From Scytonematopsis contorta HA4267-MV1 (GTDB lineage Bacteria; Cyanobacteriota; Cyanobacteriia; Cyanobacteriales; Nostocaceae), in NCBI GenBank assembly GCA_019359035.1, contig JAHHIC010000064.1, positions 1 through 64,000 on the forward strand: a stretch of 64,000 bases of DNA. Reading direction: 5' to 3'. Below are positions 39,058 to 47,548 of this stretch, piece by piece; position 1 is the stretch's first letter, and every line of letters begins with the position of its first letter. The notes beneath the pieces are model-generated. The model saw only the letters and a program-made list of their open reading frames with translations, did not search any database and had not been told where the DNA came from. The position numbers were made by a program, and so were the translations under genes.

Positions 39058-39203
39058 CCCCCACTGATTCAATACCACTAACCGTAGCATTTGCTGGGGG
39101 CTTATACCCCCGTTGGCTCTGGGCTATTGAACAGAGGGTATTACTTGTTACCCTTATAACTTCTTCTTTCCTCTGCCCTCTGCTCTCTGCCATCTGTCTT
39201 CTT
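39058..39203. repeat. About 146-bp interspersed repeat, copy A
   Basis: It starts CCCCACTGATTCAATACC, includes a hairpin GGGGG-CTTATA-CCCCC, then GTTGGCTC, and ends with a pyrimidine-rich part (CTCTGCCCTCTGC..CTGCCATCTG). Copy B at 39478 has the same order of words with about one change in five bases. Confidence 0.8.
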
Positions 39204-39477
39204 TTGGTAAAAGTGTAGATTTTGATTTTTAGAATTGTCATGGACTGATTACTGATTATTATTTGTCAGTCTAACCTTACTCATTGAGCATCAGCCATTA
39301 TCTTTTAGTTGTTAGTCATTATTAGTTATCGTTTAGTCTCTGTATGGCAACGATTAGCAACTAAAATAGCAACTTAGCTATGGGAAAATTACTGAAACTG
39401 TCAAAAAAAGGCAGAGGGTAGAAGTAAAGAGAAGAAAAAAGGATTAGAGGTAAAAGAGAATACAATTGGTTATCAAG

Positions 39478-39624
39478 CCCCCACTGATTCAATACAACCA
39501 ACGGTATCGTTTTTTGCGGGCTTGTACCCCCTTTGGCTCCGAACAGAGAGAACATATGGTATTGCTTGTTACCCTTATAACTTCCTCTTCCTCTGTCTTC
39601 AGCCCTCTGCCATCTGCCTTCTTA
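39478..39624. repeat. About 147-bp interspersed repeat, copy B
   Basis: Same arrangement as copy A: CCCCACTGATTCAATAC, GCGGGCTTGTACCCCC, TTTGGCTCC, GGTATTGCTTGTTACCC, CTTATAACTTCC and CTGCCATCTGCCTTCTT. Direct orientation, 420 bp from copy A. It is probably a local duplication of a mobile or degenerate non-coding element. Confidence 0.8.
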
Positions 39625-39764
39625 AGCTAAAATTCCTAAGTTTAGCCCTGCATTAGCTTAAGATATATGTAAGACTATGGCTTAATGGAAACTTGTTTTC
39701 ATCTCTAACGCTGTTTAAGAATTTTCGAGAATTTTCTTTGAAGTAAATCAACTCGTAACTAGTC

Positions 39765-40385
39765 TTGGAATCCTGGTTTTATCACCCAAAAGAGCGTACT
39801 GAGTCAAAGACAGCAGCTTACTCAGATGCTACTCGCAAATTAACTGTCCGTACTACCATACCTGCTGATTTGACTGGTGTTGCCCAAATTATCGCCCTCA
39901 GCTTTCACTCACAAAAAGGCTTATGGGGTTGGGCTTTCCCACTGTTACGTTTGGGTATTTACGAAGATTTAAGGCATCGTTTAGCCTCTCCTGCCCCTCA
40001 TCACACTTGTCTAGTTGCCGTCGAAACTAGTCCTGATTTGGCTGACAACGTAATTGCAACAGTGGAACTAGGTGTAAGGTTTAGTGATTCGTGGACACAA
40101 CTTGGTAAATCTTTTCCTTACTTGTCTAATTTAGCTGTCCATCCTAATTATCGTAGGCGTGGTGCTGCATCAGAGTTACTAGTACACTGCGAAAAACTTA
40201 CCCGGGAGTGGGGTTTTCAAGACTTGTATCTTCATGTTCTGGAAAATAATCACCAGGCACGGCAGCTTTATTTCAAGCTAGGATACCGCGTTTACCAAGT
40301 CGAATCTCGCTGGAACGCCCTTTTTCTCGGTCGTTCTAGGCAAATACTTTTACACAAACGGCTCACCCCTAGTTCTACTATTTAA
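39765..40385 (+). CDS. GNAT-family N-acetyltransferase
   Basis: 206-aa acyl-CoA-dependent acetyltransferase. After an N-terminal segment with KLTVRTTIPADLTGVAQIIALSF, the core has YLSNLAVHPNYRRRGAASELLVHCEKL, the acetyl-CoA-binding loop (R/Q-x-x-G/A: RRRGAA), and the C-terminal motif LHVLENNHQARQLYFKLGYRVY. This resembles RimI-like enzymes, but the substrate is unknown. The start is a TTG at 39765; an in-frame TAA lies 9 bp upstream and no ATG occurs before the domain, so TTG is forced. Confidence 0.85.
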   Translation: MESWFYHPKERTESKTAAYSDATRKLTVRTTIPADLTGVAQIIALSFHSQKGLWGWAFPLLRLGIYEDLRHRLASPAPHHTCLVAVETSPDLADNVIATVELGVRFSDSWTQLGKSFPYLSNLAVHPNYRRRGAASELLVHCEKLTREWGFQDLYLHVLENNHQARQLYFKLGYRVYQVESRWNALFLGRSRQILLHKRLTPSSTI

Positions 40386-41127
40386 TTTTCTAATTTTTAT
40401 GGAATTTTAATTGCTCCAGAACAATTGTTAAAAGAGTTTTACCCTTCAACTTATATATAAATAATTGTAAATAAAATTTAGGCGCAAAGTAAACTTTTGT
40501 AAAATTAGTGGCTATTAATATATTTTTTTTGCACAGAGATTGTACGAATTGTTCTATGTGATTAAACTTATTTAAGAAAGAAGTCGATATAAGAGTCTTT
40601 GTAAATCTCCTTTTTTCCCTAGTTTTACTACCTGCAAGCAAATTACAGATTCGATAGTTTCGGTTACTAGCTGAAGAGACTTAAGTGCCAATTGTTAATA
40701 ATTATAATTTGCAATTTACACTTCTTCCTTCATGCAAATAAATTAAATACTGCTTGTTTTAATACTTACGGAGTTTGCTTTATGGTAAAAATAATATCCA
40801 AACATAACTATTGACGGATATAATTTTTTTTTATATTTAAGTAAATATACTAAGAATTATCATTTTACTCATTACAGTAACTTTGCAAACAAGATATCCT
40901 TCTTTATACAAACTTTAATAAAGTTATACTGTATTTTTTAGACAAATCCAATTAAATCTCATAGAATAAGATTATTCAATTGCATAATTAAGGCAACTCT
41001 ACTTTACGCTTATCTCTAGTTAAATTGACTATAAAATTCTTGATAATTTAAAAAAATCAAGATGTTGATTTAACACCATTCTGTTAAAGTACTAATTACG
41101 GTCAAACTTATTTAATATTTGAAAAAC
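40386..41127. other. Long AT-rich intergenic region
   Basis: About 740 bp, extremely AT-rich, with no protein-like frame on either strand (an 83-codon minus-strand frame at 40390-40641 looks random). It probably contains the promoter and a long leader of the next gene. No recognisable RNA. Confidence 0.55.
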
Positions 41128-41676
41128 ATGGATAGCGAAATGTATCCACGCTATCAAACTGCTATGTTATCAGCGTATTATCCAAACACTACTACTAGTT
41201 TCCTCGATTTCAGGGTAGAAGAACCTGAGCAATTCTATGGCTCGGATATGCTATCACAAATTTCGAGTGGAAAGGTCTTTATGGTCAATAGTCGCAAACG
41301 GAATGGTTTAATACTTTTTAAGCGTTACCATGCTGAGTTTGCAGGACCCGGTGCCGCAGTCGGTGGTGATTATGACCGCGATTGTATAAGGATACTGCCT
41401 ATCGGCAAAAGACAGGATTTATTACTCCCTGATGATACCTTTGAAGAACGTCAAAAAGGATATTTGATTCGTCGGCAGTGGGTTAGATTAATCAAGCAAA
41501 TCACAGAAAATCCAGACCCGCAACAACGTGTACAAAAAATCCTCGACCAATTTGAACAGTATTTTCCTACGGGAATGGTACAGCAATTGCCTGATGAAGC
41601 ATTTGCTATGTTAGTGGGAGTTTTGCCACAAACAGTCGCAATCGTGCGTAGATTTGGCGAAGACGGAGAAATTTAA
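41128..41676 (+). CDS. Conserved hypothetical protein, 182 aa
   Basis: I do not recognise its function. The protein starts MDSEMYPRYQTAML and carries a region FRVEEPEQFYGSDMLSQISSGKVFMVNSRKRNGLILFKRYHAEF, a central IRILPIGKRQDLLLPDDTFEERQKGYLIRRQWVRL and an acidic-hydrophobic end with FEQYFPTGMVQQLPDEAFAMLVGVLPQTVAIVRRFG. No membrane segment and no catalytic motif are visible. It looks like a folded cytoplasmic protein. It is preceded by a 740-bp AT-rich gap, suggesting complex regulation. ATG 41128 is preferred to TTG 41119. Confidence 0.8.
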   Translation: MDSEMYPRYQTAMLSAYYPNTTTSFLDFRVEEPEQFYGSDMLSQISSGKVFMVNSRKRNGLILFKRYHAEFAGPGAAVGGDYDRDCIRILPIGKRQDLLLPDDTFEERQKGYLIRRQWVRLIKQITENPDPQQRVQKILDQFEQYFPTGMVQQLPDEAFAMLVGVLPQTVAIVRRFGEDGEI

Positions 41677-41712
41677 ATATATTTACAAAGTTAATTATTT
41701 AGATTACTAAGT

Positions 41713-42885
41713 TTAAATATTTTTTAAGGTTGTTTGTAGTCGTTCAATAGTGCGAATATTTTCGGATGGTGTTCCCACAGTAATTCGCAATCCGGAGTGA
41801 ATTTGCCTAACTAAAGTGCCAGTAGCTCTTAGTTTATGATGAAGAATTTTTATAGCATCATCTTGCGAGCTTGAGGAATTGGGAGTAAAACGCAAGAAAA
41901 TAAAGTTACCAGCGCTATCCCAAACTTTTAATGCTTTGTGTTGAGACAAAGCGTTTATCATTTTGGAACGTTCGTTTTGGGTTTCAGCAATAGATTCTAG
42001 TAATAATTGACGGTTTTCGATTGCTACCAATGCTGTAGCTAATGACAAACTGGGGAGGTTGTAAGGTAAGCGGACTTTTTCTAAGATAGAAATGAAATCT
42101 GGATGAGCCACACAATACCCAACACGCATTGCAGCTAGACGGAACGCTTTGGAAAATGTTCGCAGTACTACCCAGTTTGGACGTTGTGTTAACTCACCAA
42201 CTAAAGTATTTTGGCTAAATTCAAAATAAGCTTCGTCGATTACTACTAAAATATTTTCTGGCAAACTTTTTAACCATGTTAATTCTGCCTCAGTTAAAGG
42301 GTTGGCAGTTGGTGAGTTCGGATGGACGACAAAAACTGCGCGTATTGGAGCATTGTTTTCGGAATTGTTTGAGGGATTTTGCTTCTGTTCTATTGCTGCT
42401 TGAGCGGCTTTCAAGTCCATTTCAAAGTTCTTTTCATTCCTTCCCACATCTATCACAGGAATACCTAAAGTCTGTGCCAAAATGGCATACATTACAAAGG
42501 TCGGACTAGCCACTAAAATTGAGCCTTCTCCTCCAAGGCAAGTCGCAATTAACAACGAACGTATTAGTTCATCCGAACCATTGCCAACTGAAATATTTTC
42601 TGCACCAAAGACCGAAGATTCTAGACTAGCGGACTCATTCACATAAGAGGCGATCGCATTCCTAAGGGAGTCATGTCCACCGTCAGGGTAACGATTTGTT
42701 TCAATTAATTGCTGATACGTCCAAACAATTTTTTCTTTTAGCTGTGCTGGCACATCATAGGGACTTTCATTCGCATCCAATTTATCAAACTGGGTTACAG
42801 TCTCGGTATCTTCAGCTTTACTGCTGCTGATATGGGGTTGATAGGAAGTAAATTGAGCTAAATCCGAGCGAACAAAGGGAAGCAT
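41713..42885 (-). CDS. hisC: Histidinol-phosphate aminotransferase
   Basis: PLP enzyme of histidine synthesis, 390 aa. [11 protein letters not shown] near the N-terminus, the substrate loop [14 protein letters not shown], the PLP contact DEAYFEFSQ, and the Schiff-base Lys in [16 protein letters not shown] are typical, as is the C-terminal [19 protein letters not shown]. The spacer insert [13 protein letters not shown] is a low-complexity loop. Downstream gene 36 bp away is on the opposite strand. Confidence 0.92.
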   Translation of the reverse strand: MLPFVRSDLAQFTSYQPHISSSKAEDTETVTQFDKLDANESPYDVPAQLKEKIVWTYQQLIETNRYPDGGHDSLRNAIASYVNESASLESSVFGAENISVGNGSDELIRSLLIATCLGGEGSILVASPTFVMYAILAQTLGIPVIDVGRNEKNFEMDLKAAQAAIEQKQNPSNNSENNAPIRAVFVVHPNSPTANPLTEAELTWLKSLPENILVVIDEAYFEFSQNTLVGELTQRPNWVVLRTFSKAFRLAAMRVGYCVAHPDFISILEKVRLPYNLPSLSLATALVAIENRQLLLESIAETQNERSKMINALSQHKALKVWDSAGNFIFLRFTPNSSSSQDDAIKILHHKLRATGTLVRQIHSGLRITVGTPSENIRTIERLQTTLKNI

Positions 42886-42930
42886 AGTTAACCTGAAAGT
42901 ATATTTTGGTGAGAACTAAACATTATACAC

Positions 42931-43566
42931 TCAAGGCAACTCGCAAAATTCTTGGATAGCTTGCCATATTTTTAGAGAAAATTTGCCTAAAAAATGGTCG
43001 TCTTCTAATTCCGCTAGCCGCACCCAAGGACGAAATTTAGCAAAGTCCCGACTAGCATCAATGGGAATAACTTCGTCTGTTGTGCCATGTAAAATCAAAG
43101 TGGGGACGGAACGTTGCAAAATTTCTTCTTGGTATAAACTGGCATCTTGAAGAAAATCGTAATGTAAAGGAAGTTCTCGCTGTTCCCCATAGTGGTAAAC
43201 CATCAAAGAATTTTGCTCTTGCCAAAGCTGTAATTTTTTCTCCCCCAATGTGGGTAACCAGTGAGACAAAAATCCGAAAGCAGGTGCAAGTAAAACCAGA
43301 CGTTGCACTTGAATATTTTTTTGTGCCAAATAAGCAGCAGTAAGACCACCTAAGCTAGAACCTATGAGGGTTAATGGTGTGGAATCATTTGGAAATAAAG
43401 CAGTAACTTGATTAATCTGTCGCGTAATGGTCAAGTGGGAAAAATCGCCTGCGTTCAAATCTGGTGTTTCCAGCTTGATGTTTATTTCGGCAAAACGATT
43501 TACTAAATCCTGTGCTTTATAAGAATTTGGACTAGAAGCAAAACCGTGAAGATATATGTACCGCAT
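42931..43566 (-). CDS. YqiA/YcfP-type alpha/beta-hydrolase esterase
   Basis: 211-aa esterase. The beta-strand entry MRYIYLHGFASSPNSYKAQDL, the nucleophile elbow GSSLGGLTAAYLA (Ser in GxSxG), the Asp region LHGTTDEVIP and the His in EDDHFL form a full catalytic triad. The fold family is described in bacteria as YqiA; the physiological ester is unknown. It lies between hisC and gor on the same strand. Confidence 0.88.
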   Translation of the reverse strand: MRYIYLHGFASSPNSYKAQDLVNRFAEINIKLETPDLNAGDFSHLTITRQINQVTALFPNDSTPLTLIGSSLGGLTAAYLAQKNIQVQRLVLLAPAFGFLSHWLPTLGEKKLQLWQEQNSLMVYHYGEQRELPLHYDFLQDASLYQEEILQRSVPTLILHGTTDEVIPIDASRDFAKFRPWVRLAELEDDHFLGKFSLKIWQAIQEFCELP

Positions 43567-43592
43567 TTGTTAAAGACAGCAAAATTTACCAA

Positions 43593-43619
43593 GGCGGGCA
43601 AGGATGCCCACCCCACAAG
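43593..43619. repeat. 27-bp dispersed repeat, copy 2 (inverted)
   Basis: Exact reverse complement of 7315-7341, at the 3' side of gor in the spacer before the YqiA-like gene. Hairpin GGGCA/TGCCC inside. Confidence 0.75.
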
Positions 43620-43635
43620 AGTTTTATATTTTTAG

Positions 43636-45018
43636 TTAACGCATTGTGACGAATTCCTCAGCGGAACTGGGATGGATTGCAATCGTAGCGTCAAAGTCTT
43701 TTTTGGTTGCTTTCATCGTTACAGCGATAGCTACACCTTGAATAACTTCAGCCGAATGTTCACCAACCATGTGAGCACCTAATACAACTTCAGTGTTGCT
43801 ATCTACCACCAATTTCATCATTGTTCTGTCATCCGAACCAGTCAAAGTATGATAAAGAGGGCGGAAGCGTGCGCGGTAAATTTTAACGCCATCTTCACCG
43901 TATTTTTCCCGTGCTTCAGTTTCAGTTAAACCTACTGTAGCGGCTTCGGGTGAAGAAAATACAGCGGTGGGCACAGGAGTATGATTGTAAACGCGACGGT
44001 TGTTACCAAATTCGCTATCAGCAAATGCCCGACCCTCACCTATTGCTATTGGTGTTAAATTTACACGGTCGGTAACATCTCCAACAGCAAAAATATTTGG
44101 AATCGAAGTTTGACTATATTCGTCAACAGCAATCGCGTTCATACCGCTGTAACCTGGTCCTTCTATAGAACTAGAAACAACATCAATGCCAACATTTTCT
44201 AAACCTAATCCTTCGACATTAGGAGCGCGTCCGGTTGCCACCAGAAACACATCAGCAATAACTGGTTCAGTATGCTCACCAGACAAATTTAACTTTATGC
44301 CTTCTGGTACTTTTTCTACACTGGAGACCACAGTTTTCCTAATTAACTTAATCCCGTGCTTCGTCATGCCTTCTTCGATATTGTCGCGGATATCTTCATC
44401 AAAACCTTTTAATAACTTCTCACCTCGGCTAATGTGAGTGACTTCGGACCCCAAACCGCGCATGATGCAGGCAAATTCTGTGCCAATGTAACCCGCACCA
44501 ATAACAGCAATATGCTTAGGTTTTTCCTTCAATTTAAACATTTCGTTAGAGCTTATCCCGTATTCCTCCATCCCTGGAATATCAGGTTTGACGGGACGAC
44601 CACCAACAGCAATTAAGATTTTGTCAGCAGTAATCTTATTTCCATCAACTTCAACAGTATGAGGGTCTACCAAAGTAGCGCGACTGGGAAATAATTTTAC
44701 GCCTGCTTTTTCTAAAAAACCAATATGTAATTGAGACAGCCTCAGTACTTCATTATCAACAGCCGTGATAAAGTACTCCCAATCTAATTCCGTATCTCCT
44801 ACCTTCCAGCCATAACCAGCAGCATCATGAAATAGTGCAGGAAAATGTGAACCATAAACCATAAGTTTTTTAGGGATACAACCACGGATAACACAGGTTC
44901 CCCCGACTAAAGATTCTTCAGCAATTGCCACTTTTGCCCCGTAACTAGCAGCTCGTTTGGCTGCTGCTAAACCACCAGAACCCGCACCAATTACAAATAA
45001 GTCGTAATCGTATGTCAT
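43636..45018 (-). CDS. gor: Glutathione reductase
   Basis: NADPH-dependent flavoenzyme that keeps glutathione reduced. About 460 aa. FAD site VIGAGSGGLAAAKRAASYGAKVA, redox-active disulfide GGTCVIRGCIPKKLMVYGSHF, NADPH-binding VIGAGYIGTEFACIMRGLGSE, second FAD motif FAVGDVTDRVNLTPIAI, and the C-terminal His-Glu pair HPSSAEEFVTMR. The CVIRGC disulfide and ending are the plant/cyanobacterial glutathione-reductase form and not the lipoamide type. ATG 45018 has AGAAGGA upstream; TTG 45039 is rejected. Confidence 0.92.
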   Translation of the reverse strand: MTYDYDLFVIGAGSGGLAAAKRAASYGAKVAIAEESLVGGTCVIRGCIPKKLMVYGSHFPALFHDAAGYGWKVGDTELDWEYFITAVDNEVLRLSQLHIGFLEKAGVKLFPSRATLVDPHTVEVDGNKITADKILIAVGGRPVKPDIPGMEEYGISSNEMFKLKEKPKHIAVIGAGYIGTEFACIMRGLGSEVTHISRGEKLLKGFDEDIRDNIEEGMTKHGIKLIRKTVVSSVEKVPEGIKLNLSGEHTEPVIADVFLVATGRAPNVEGLGLENVGIDVVSSSIEGPGYSGMNAIAVDEYSQTSIPNIFAVGDVTDRVNLTPIAIGEGRAFADSEFGNNRRVYNHTPVPTAVFSSPEAATVGLTETEAREKYGEDGVKIYRARFRPLYHTLTGSDDRTMMKLVVDSNTEVVLGAHMVGEHSAEVIQGVAIAVTMKATKKDFDATIAIHPSSAEEFVTMR

Positions 45019-45039
45019 AAAATTTTGTTCCTTCTGCAA

Positions 45040-45396
45040 AAATTAAACTTTGGAGGATTTACGCAGTAGAAAAGCGAGTAAGCCCGTAAATATTACCTCT
45101 GAGTCTAATTTAACTTAAGAGGTAGAAGCTAGTGGTTTACTATGACCTAGCGAATATAATTCGCGGCTACACAGGGAAAACCCACCTCCGTGGGTTGAAG
45201 AGGCATAGCTCATAGCCGATATTTTCGAGTACTAGTTTTGTGATGAAACGCGAAAACTGGTCTGTAATAAACTATAAAAATAGACTTCATTTTTATCTTG
45301 ACGAATTAGCATTAAATATGCATCTATCTTTAATATTATTTTGAGCTTAAAAATTCAGCAAACACTACCATAAACATTATGTTCTAACTGATACTT
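45040..45396. other. Spacer between gor and IS607, with a hairpin cluster
   Basis: Palindromes GCGAAT-ATA-ATTCGC (about 45151-45165) and AACCCAC-CTCC-GTGGGTT (about 45179-45197) lie within about 100 bp. They resemble omegaRNA or transposon-end structure (see findings). The remaining sequence is AT-rich, and no gene is supported. Confidence 0.5.
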
Positions 45397-46626
45397 TTAA
45401 CCTGGACATCTTTGAACATCTAGGACATTCTGAACATCTAGTACAACATCACCAACAGAGTCAATGAAGGTGGTATCCCACATCGCCTTGAGGAAAATCC
45501 CCACGGCTCCATTAAAATCTCGGTCAATCTCATAACCGCAATTTGGGCACTTAAAGTTCTTAGAACCGCCAAGTTTTCTATGAACATGACCGCATTTTGT
45601 GCAAGTCTTTGAAGTATATTCTTCAGTTATTCTCATCAATTTGGAACCGTAACGGAAACACAAATGTTCTAAGGTTTGAGAAAACTGATAGAACGCCCAA
45701 GTCATCATTGCTCGTGCTGTTTTATTTTTTAACTTTCGTTTCTTTTTTACCACCATCTCTGACGTTTCAAAAGTCGGAAGCACAATTACATCGTAATTAC
45801 GAGCAAGATAAGATGCAACAATTTTATGGCACTCAGAACGTAGATTTTTAATCCTTGCTCTGATTCTTTCCATAGCTTGACGTAATTTGTAGCGTAATCG
45901 CTTAAAACTGTGACCCTTAGACTTATCATGCTTTGATTTTAGTTTGTCAAGATGGGAACAAAGTTTAGCAATCTTATTAAAATCTCCGTTCCCAAATTCA
46001 AGAAAATCACTTCCATCAAAGCCTGTAATAAAAGTCCTTACACCTGGGTCTAGAGCAATTACTTTATTAGTAACTTTAGTTGTAACCTCGCACTCAACCG
46101 GGAAGTGAGCAAACCAGCGACCTTTGTTATAGGTTAATTCCGTAGAGCCATCTGTCAGAATACAAAACTTTTGACCTTTAAATTCTGGTTTTGGTAGATG
46201 CTTTGTGGTAGATACCATCCATGTACCATTTTTATAAGCAGTAGGGTCAAATTGAATTGTTAGTTTTTGGTCACGGACGCTACGGAATTTAGCTATTTTT
46301 AATCCCGCTTGTGGATGAGCTTTTTTGCTTTTACCCTTACCTATGAAGTTAGGATTCTTTGTTGTTTTTGACCAGGCTTTATATGCTTCCATTGATGCAT
46401 TATCTAATATTTTAGATACGCTCAAATCTAGACACCATTGAGGTATTAGACCGGAAGCTTTAAGCATTGTCCTAAAACCCCTAAACCCGCCCTTATTACC
46501 AATATTTTCAAACTTTTGATTCTGATTAAGATAAGCAATGGAAATGTTGTACACCTTGCGAACAGCAGCAACCCATTTTTTCCAAATAACAGCAAGTTCC
46601 TCACTTGGGTACACTCGGTAACTCAC
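45397..46626 (-). CDS. tnpB: TnpB, RNA-guided nuclease of the IS607 element
   Basis: RuvC-type nuclease of about 409 aa, the ancestor family of Cas12. RuvC residues: first Asp in VIALDPGVRTFITGFDG, Glu in VIVLPTFETSEMV, third Asp in YEIDRDFNGAVGIFLKA. The zinc finger is CTKCGHVHRKLGGSKNFKCPNCG. I place the start at GTG 46626, so the gene overlaps tnpA by 26 bp, as is normal; the longer upstream frame is the tnpA shadow. The C-terminal residues VVLDVQNVLDVQRCPG lie over the element's end motifs. All catalytic residues are intact. TnpB usually uses an RNA from the element's right end to cleave the empty site. Confidence 0.9.
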   Translation of the reverse strand: MSYRVYPSEELAVIWKKWVAAVRKVYNISIAYLNQNQKFENIGNKGGFRGFRTMLKASGLIPQWCLDLSVSKILDNASMEAYKAWSKTTKNPNFIGKGKSKKAHPQAGLKIAKFRSVRDQKLTIQFDPTAYKNGTWMVSTTKHLPKPEFKGQKFCILTDGSTELTYNKGRWFAHFPVECEVTTKVTNKVIALDPGVRTFITGFDGSDFLEFGNGDFNKIAKLCSHLDKLKSKHDKSKGHSFKRLRYKLRQAMERIRARIKNLRSECHKIVASYLARNYDVIVLPTFETSEMVVKKKRKLKNKTARAMMTWAFYQFSQTLEHLCFRYGSKLMRITEEYTSKTCTKCGHVHRKLGGSKNFKCPNCGYEIDRDFNGAVGIFLKAMWDTTFIDSVGDVVLDVQNVLDVQRCPG

Positions 46627-47203
46627 TGTCTTCAGAGATTTGCTTTTTGTATTTTCGCAATCCGTACAATCTCCAACTGAAGACGTGGACGATGGCAAGG
46701 ATATCTTCAACCATCTCTCGTTCCGGGCTGAGGTTCTTTTGGTCGAGAACCAGTATTTCAGTCTGCTGCCTAGCACAGAGCCATGCGATAATATCGAACC
46801 CAAAGCGGCAAAGCCTATCTTTGTGGGCAACGACAACAAGTTTGATAGTGTTTGAGAGAACTCTGTCCAGTAAGGTTTGAAGACCTTTTCGCTTGAAGTT
46901 GAGTCCGCTTCCGATGTCGGTAATGATTTCCGCATCGGGATAACGAGACTTAAGAAAGTTAACTTGTTGTTCAAGGTCAGTTTTTTGACTGCGGCTTGAA
47001 ACTCTGGCATAAAGGACGATGATTCGCTCGTCTCTTGGATTACCTCTTCGTACAGGGATAACTGAATCGAGGTTGTATCTTCTTTGACCTCCTTGGGTAA
47101 AGATTCCTTCGATTTTCCCCGCTTCGAGCCACCTTTCGAGCGTTTTGGTACTGACTCCAAGTTTAGAGGCAGCAACCCTAGGTGGTACATAATTAGCTGA
47201 CAT
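46601..47203 (-). CDS. tnpA: IS607 TnpA serine recombinase (transposase)
   Basis: 200-aa serine recombinase. It begins with a MerR-like helix-turn-helix (PPRVAASKLGVSTKTLERWLEAGKIEGIF, with RRYNLDSV). The catalytic domain has the Ser nucleophile in LYARVSSRSQKTDLEQQV and the Arg-rich VVAHKDRLCRFGFDI. This N-terminal DNA-binding, C-terminal catalytic order is the IS607 hallmark, the reverse of Tn3 resolvases. The C-terminus IVHVFSWRLYGLRKYKKQ is the usual tail. Intact and overlapping tnpB by 26 bp. Confidence 0.93.
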   Translation of the reverse strand: MSANYVPPRVAASKLGVSTKTLERWLEAGKIEGIFTQGGQRRYNLDSVIPVRRGNPRDERIIVLYARVSSRSQKTDLEQQVNFLKSRYPDAEIITDIGSGLNFKRKGLQTLLDRVLSNTIKLVVVAHKDRLCRFGFDIIAWLCARQQTEILVLDQKNLSPEREMVEDILAIVHVFSWRLYGLRKYKKQISEDSELPSVPK

Positions 47204-47213
47204 CTCGCTTTTT

Positions 47214-47263
47214 TAGACTACTTGTTAAGTATAGTCTAAGATGTCAAATATGTCTAGTATGTC
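47214..47263. repeat. IS607 left-end palindrome and 9-bp ATGTC motifs
   Basis: TAGACTA, eleven bases, TAGTCTA (47214-47238) is followed by three ATGTC words at 47241, 47250 and 47259, spaced exactly 9 bp. Placed immediately upstream of tnpA, it fits transposase binding sites, and the palindrome may cover the tnpA promoter. Confidence 0.65.
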
Positions 47264-47548
47264 CAACGATTTATTTTCCTATCTTAAACTCCTCTGGAAG
47301 AGGAGTTTAGCTTTTAGACAGGGAATTTATTCCCTGGACAGTGAATTAAAAGTATATTATATGACACTTATCTTCAAGGCAAAATTCAGTATTAATACAG
47401 TGTATCCCAAACTCAGTAAACGTTCTGAGCCATTTTTGCCGACAAATTTGCCAACAAATTTGCCAAAGAATACAAACTTTTGTCCCAATTTTTGCCAAGA
47501 TAATATTATTTCCCATATTTCCCAAAAGTATTATTGGGCAATATCCGC

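Larger units (their letters stand above)
38950..39764. other. Non-coding region with two diverged copies of a repeat
   Basis: No gene is supported in 815 bp. It contains two related copies, described separately at 39058 and 39478, with AT-rich filler. Confidence 0.6.
45397..47265 (-). mobile_element. IS607-family insertion sequence (tnpA + tnpB), apparently intact
   Basis: Two overlapping genes in order tnpA-tnpB on the minus strand. Short end motifs (ATGTC, about 9-bp spacing) lie at 47241-47263 and, inverted, near 45405-45449. The family lacks terminal inverted repeats and target duplications, so exact borders cannot be set. My best estimate is about 45400 to 47265. Confidence 0.8.

Noticed and set aside
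40390-40641. 83-codon minus-strand frame in the AT-rich gap
   Set aside because: Composition is that of random AT-rich DNA (Lys, Phe, Ile, Leu runs), no start signal or domain.
46627-47190. Upstream extension of the tnpB frame
   Set aside because: The frame is open through tnpA because of overlap, but the extra about 190 residues are low-complexity Ser/Lys and do not belong to TnpB; start placed at GTG 46626.
45397-47265. IS200/IS605 element
   Set aside because: The transposase is a serine recombinase with an N-terminal MerR-like HTH, so the family is IS607, not HUH Tyr-transposase IS200/605.
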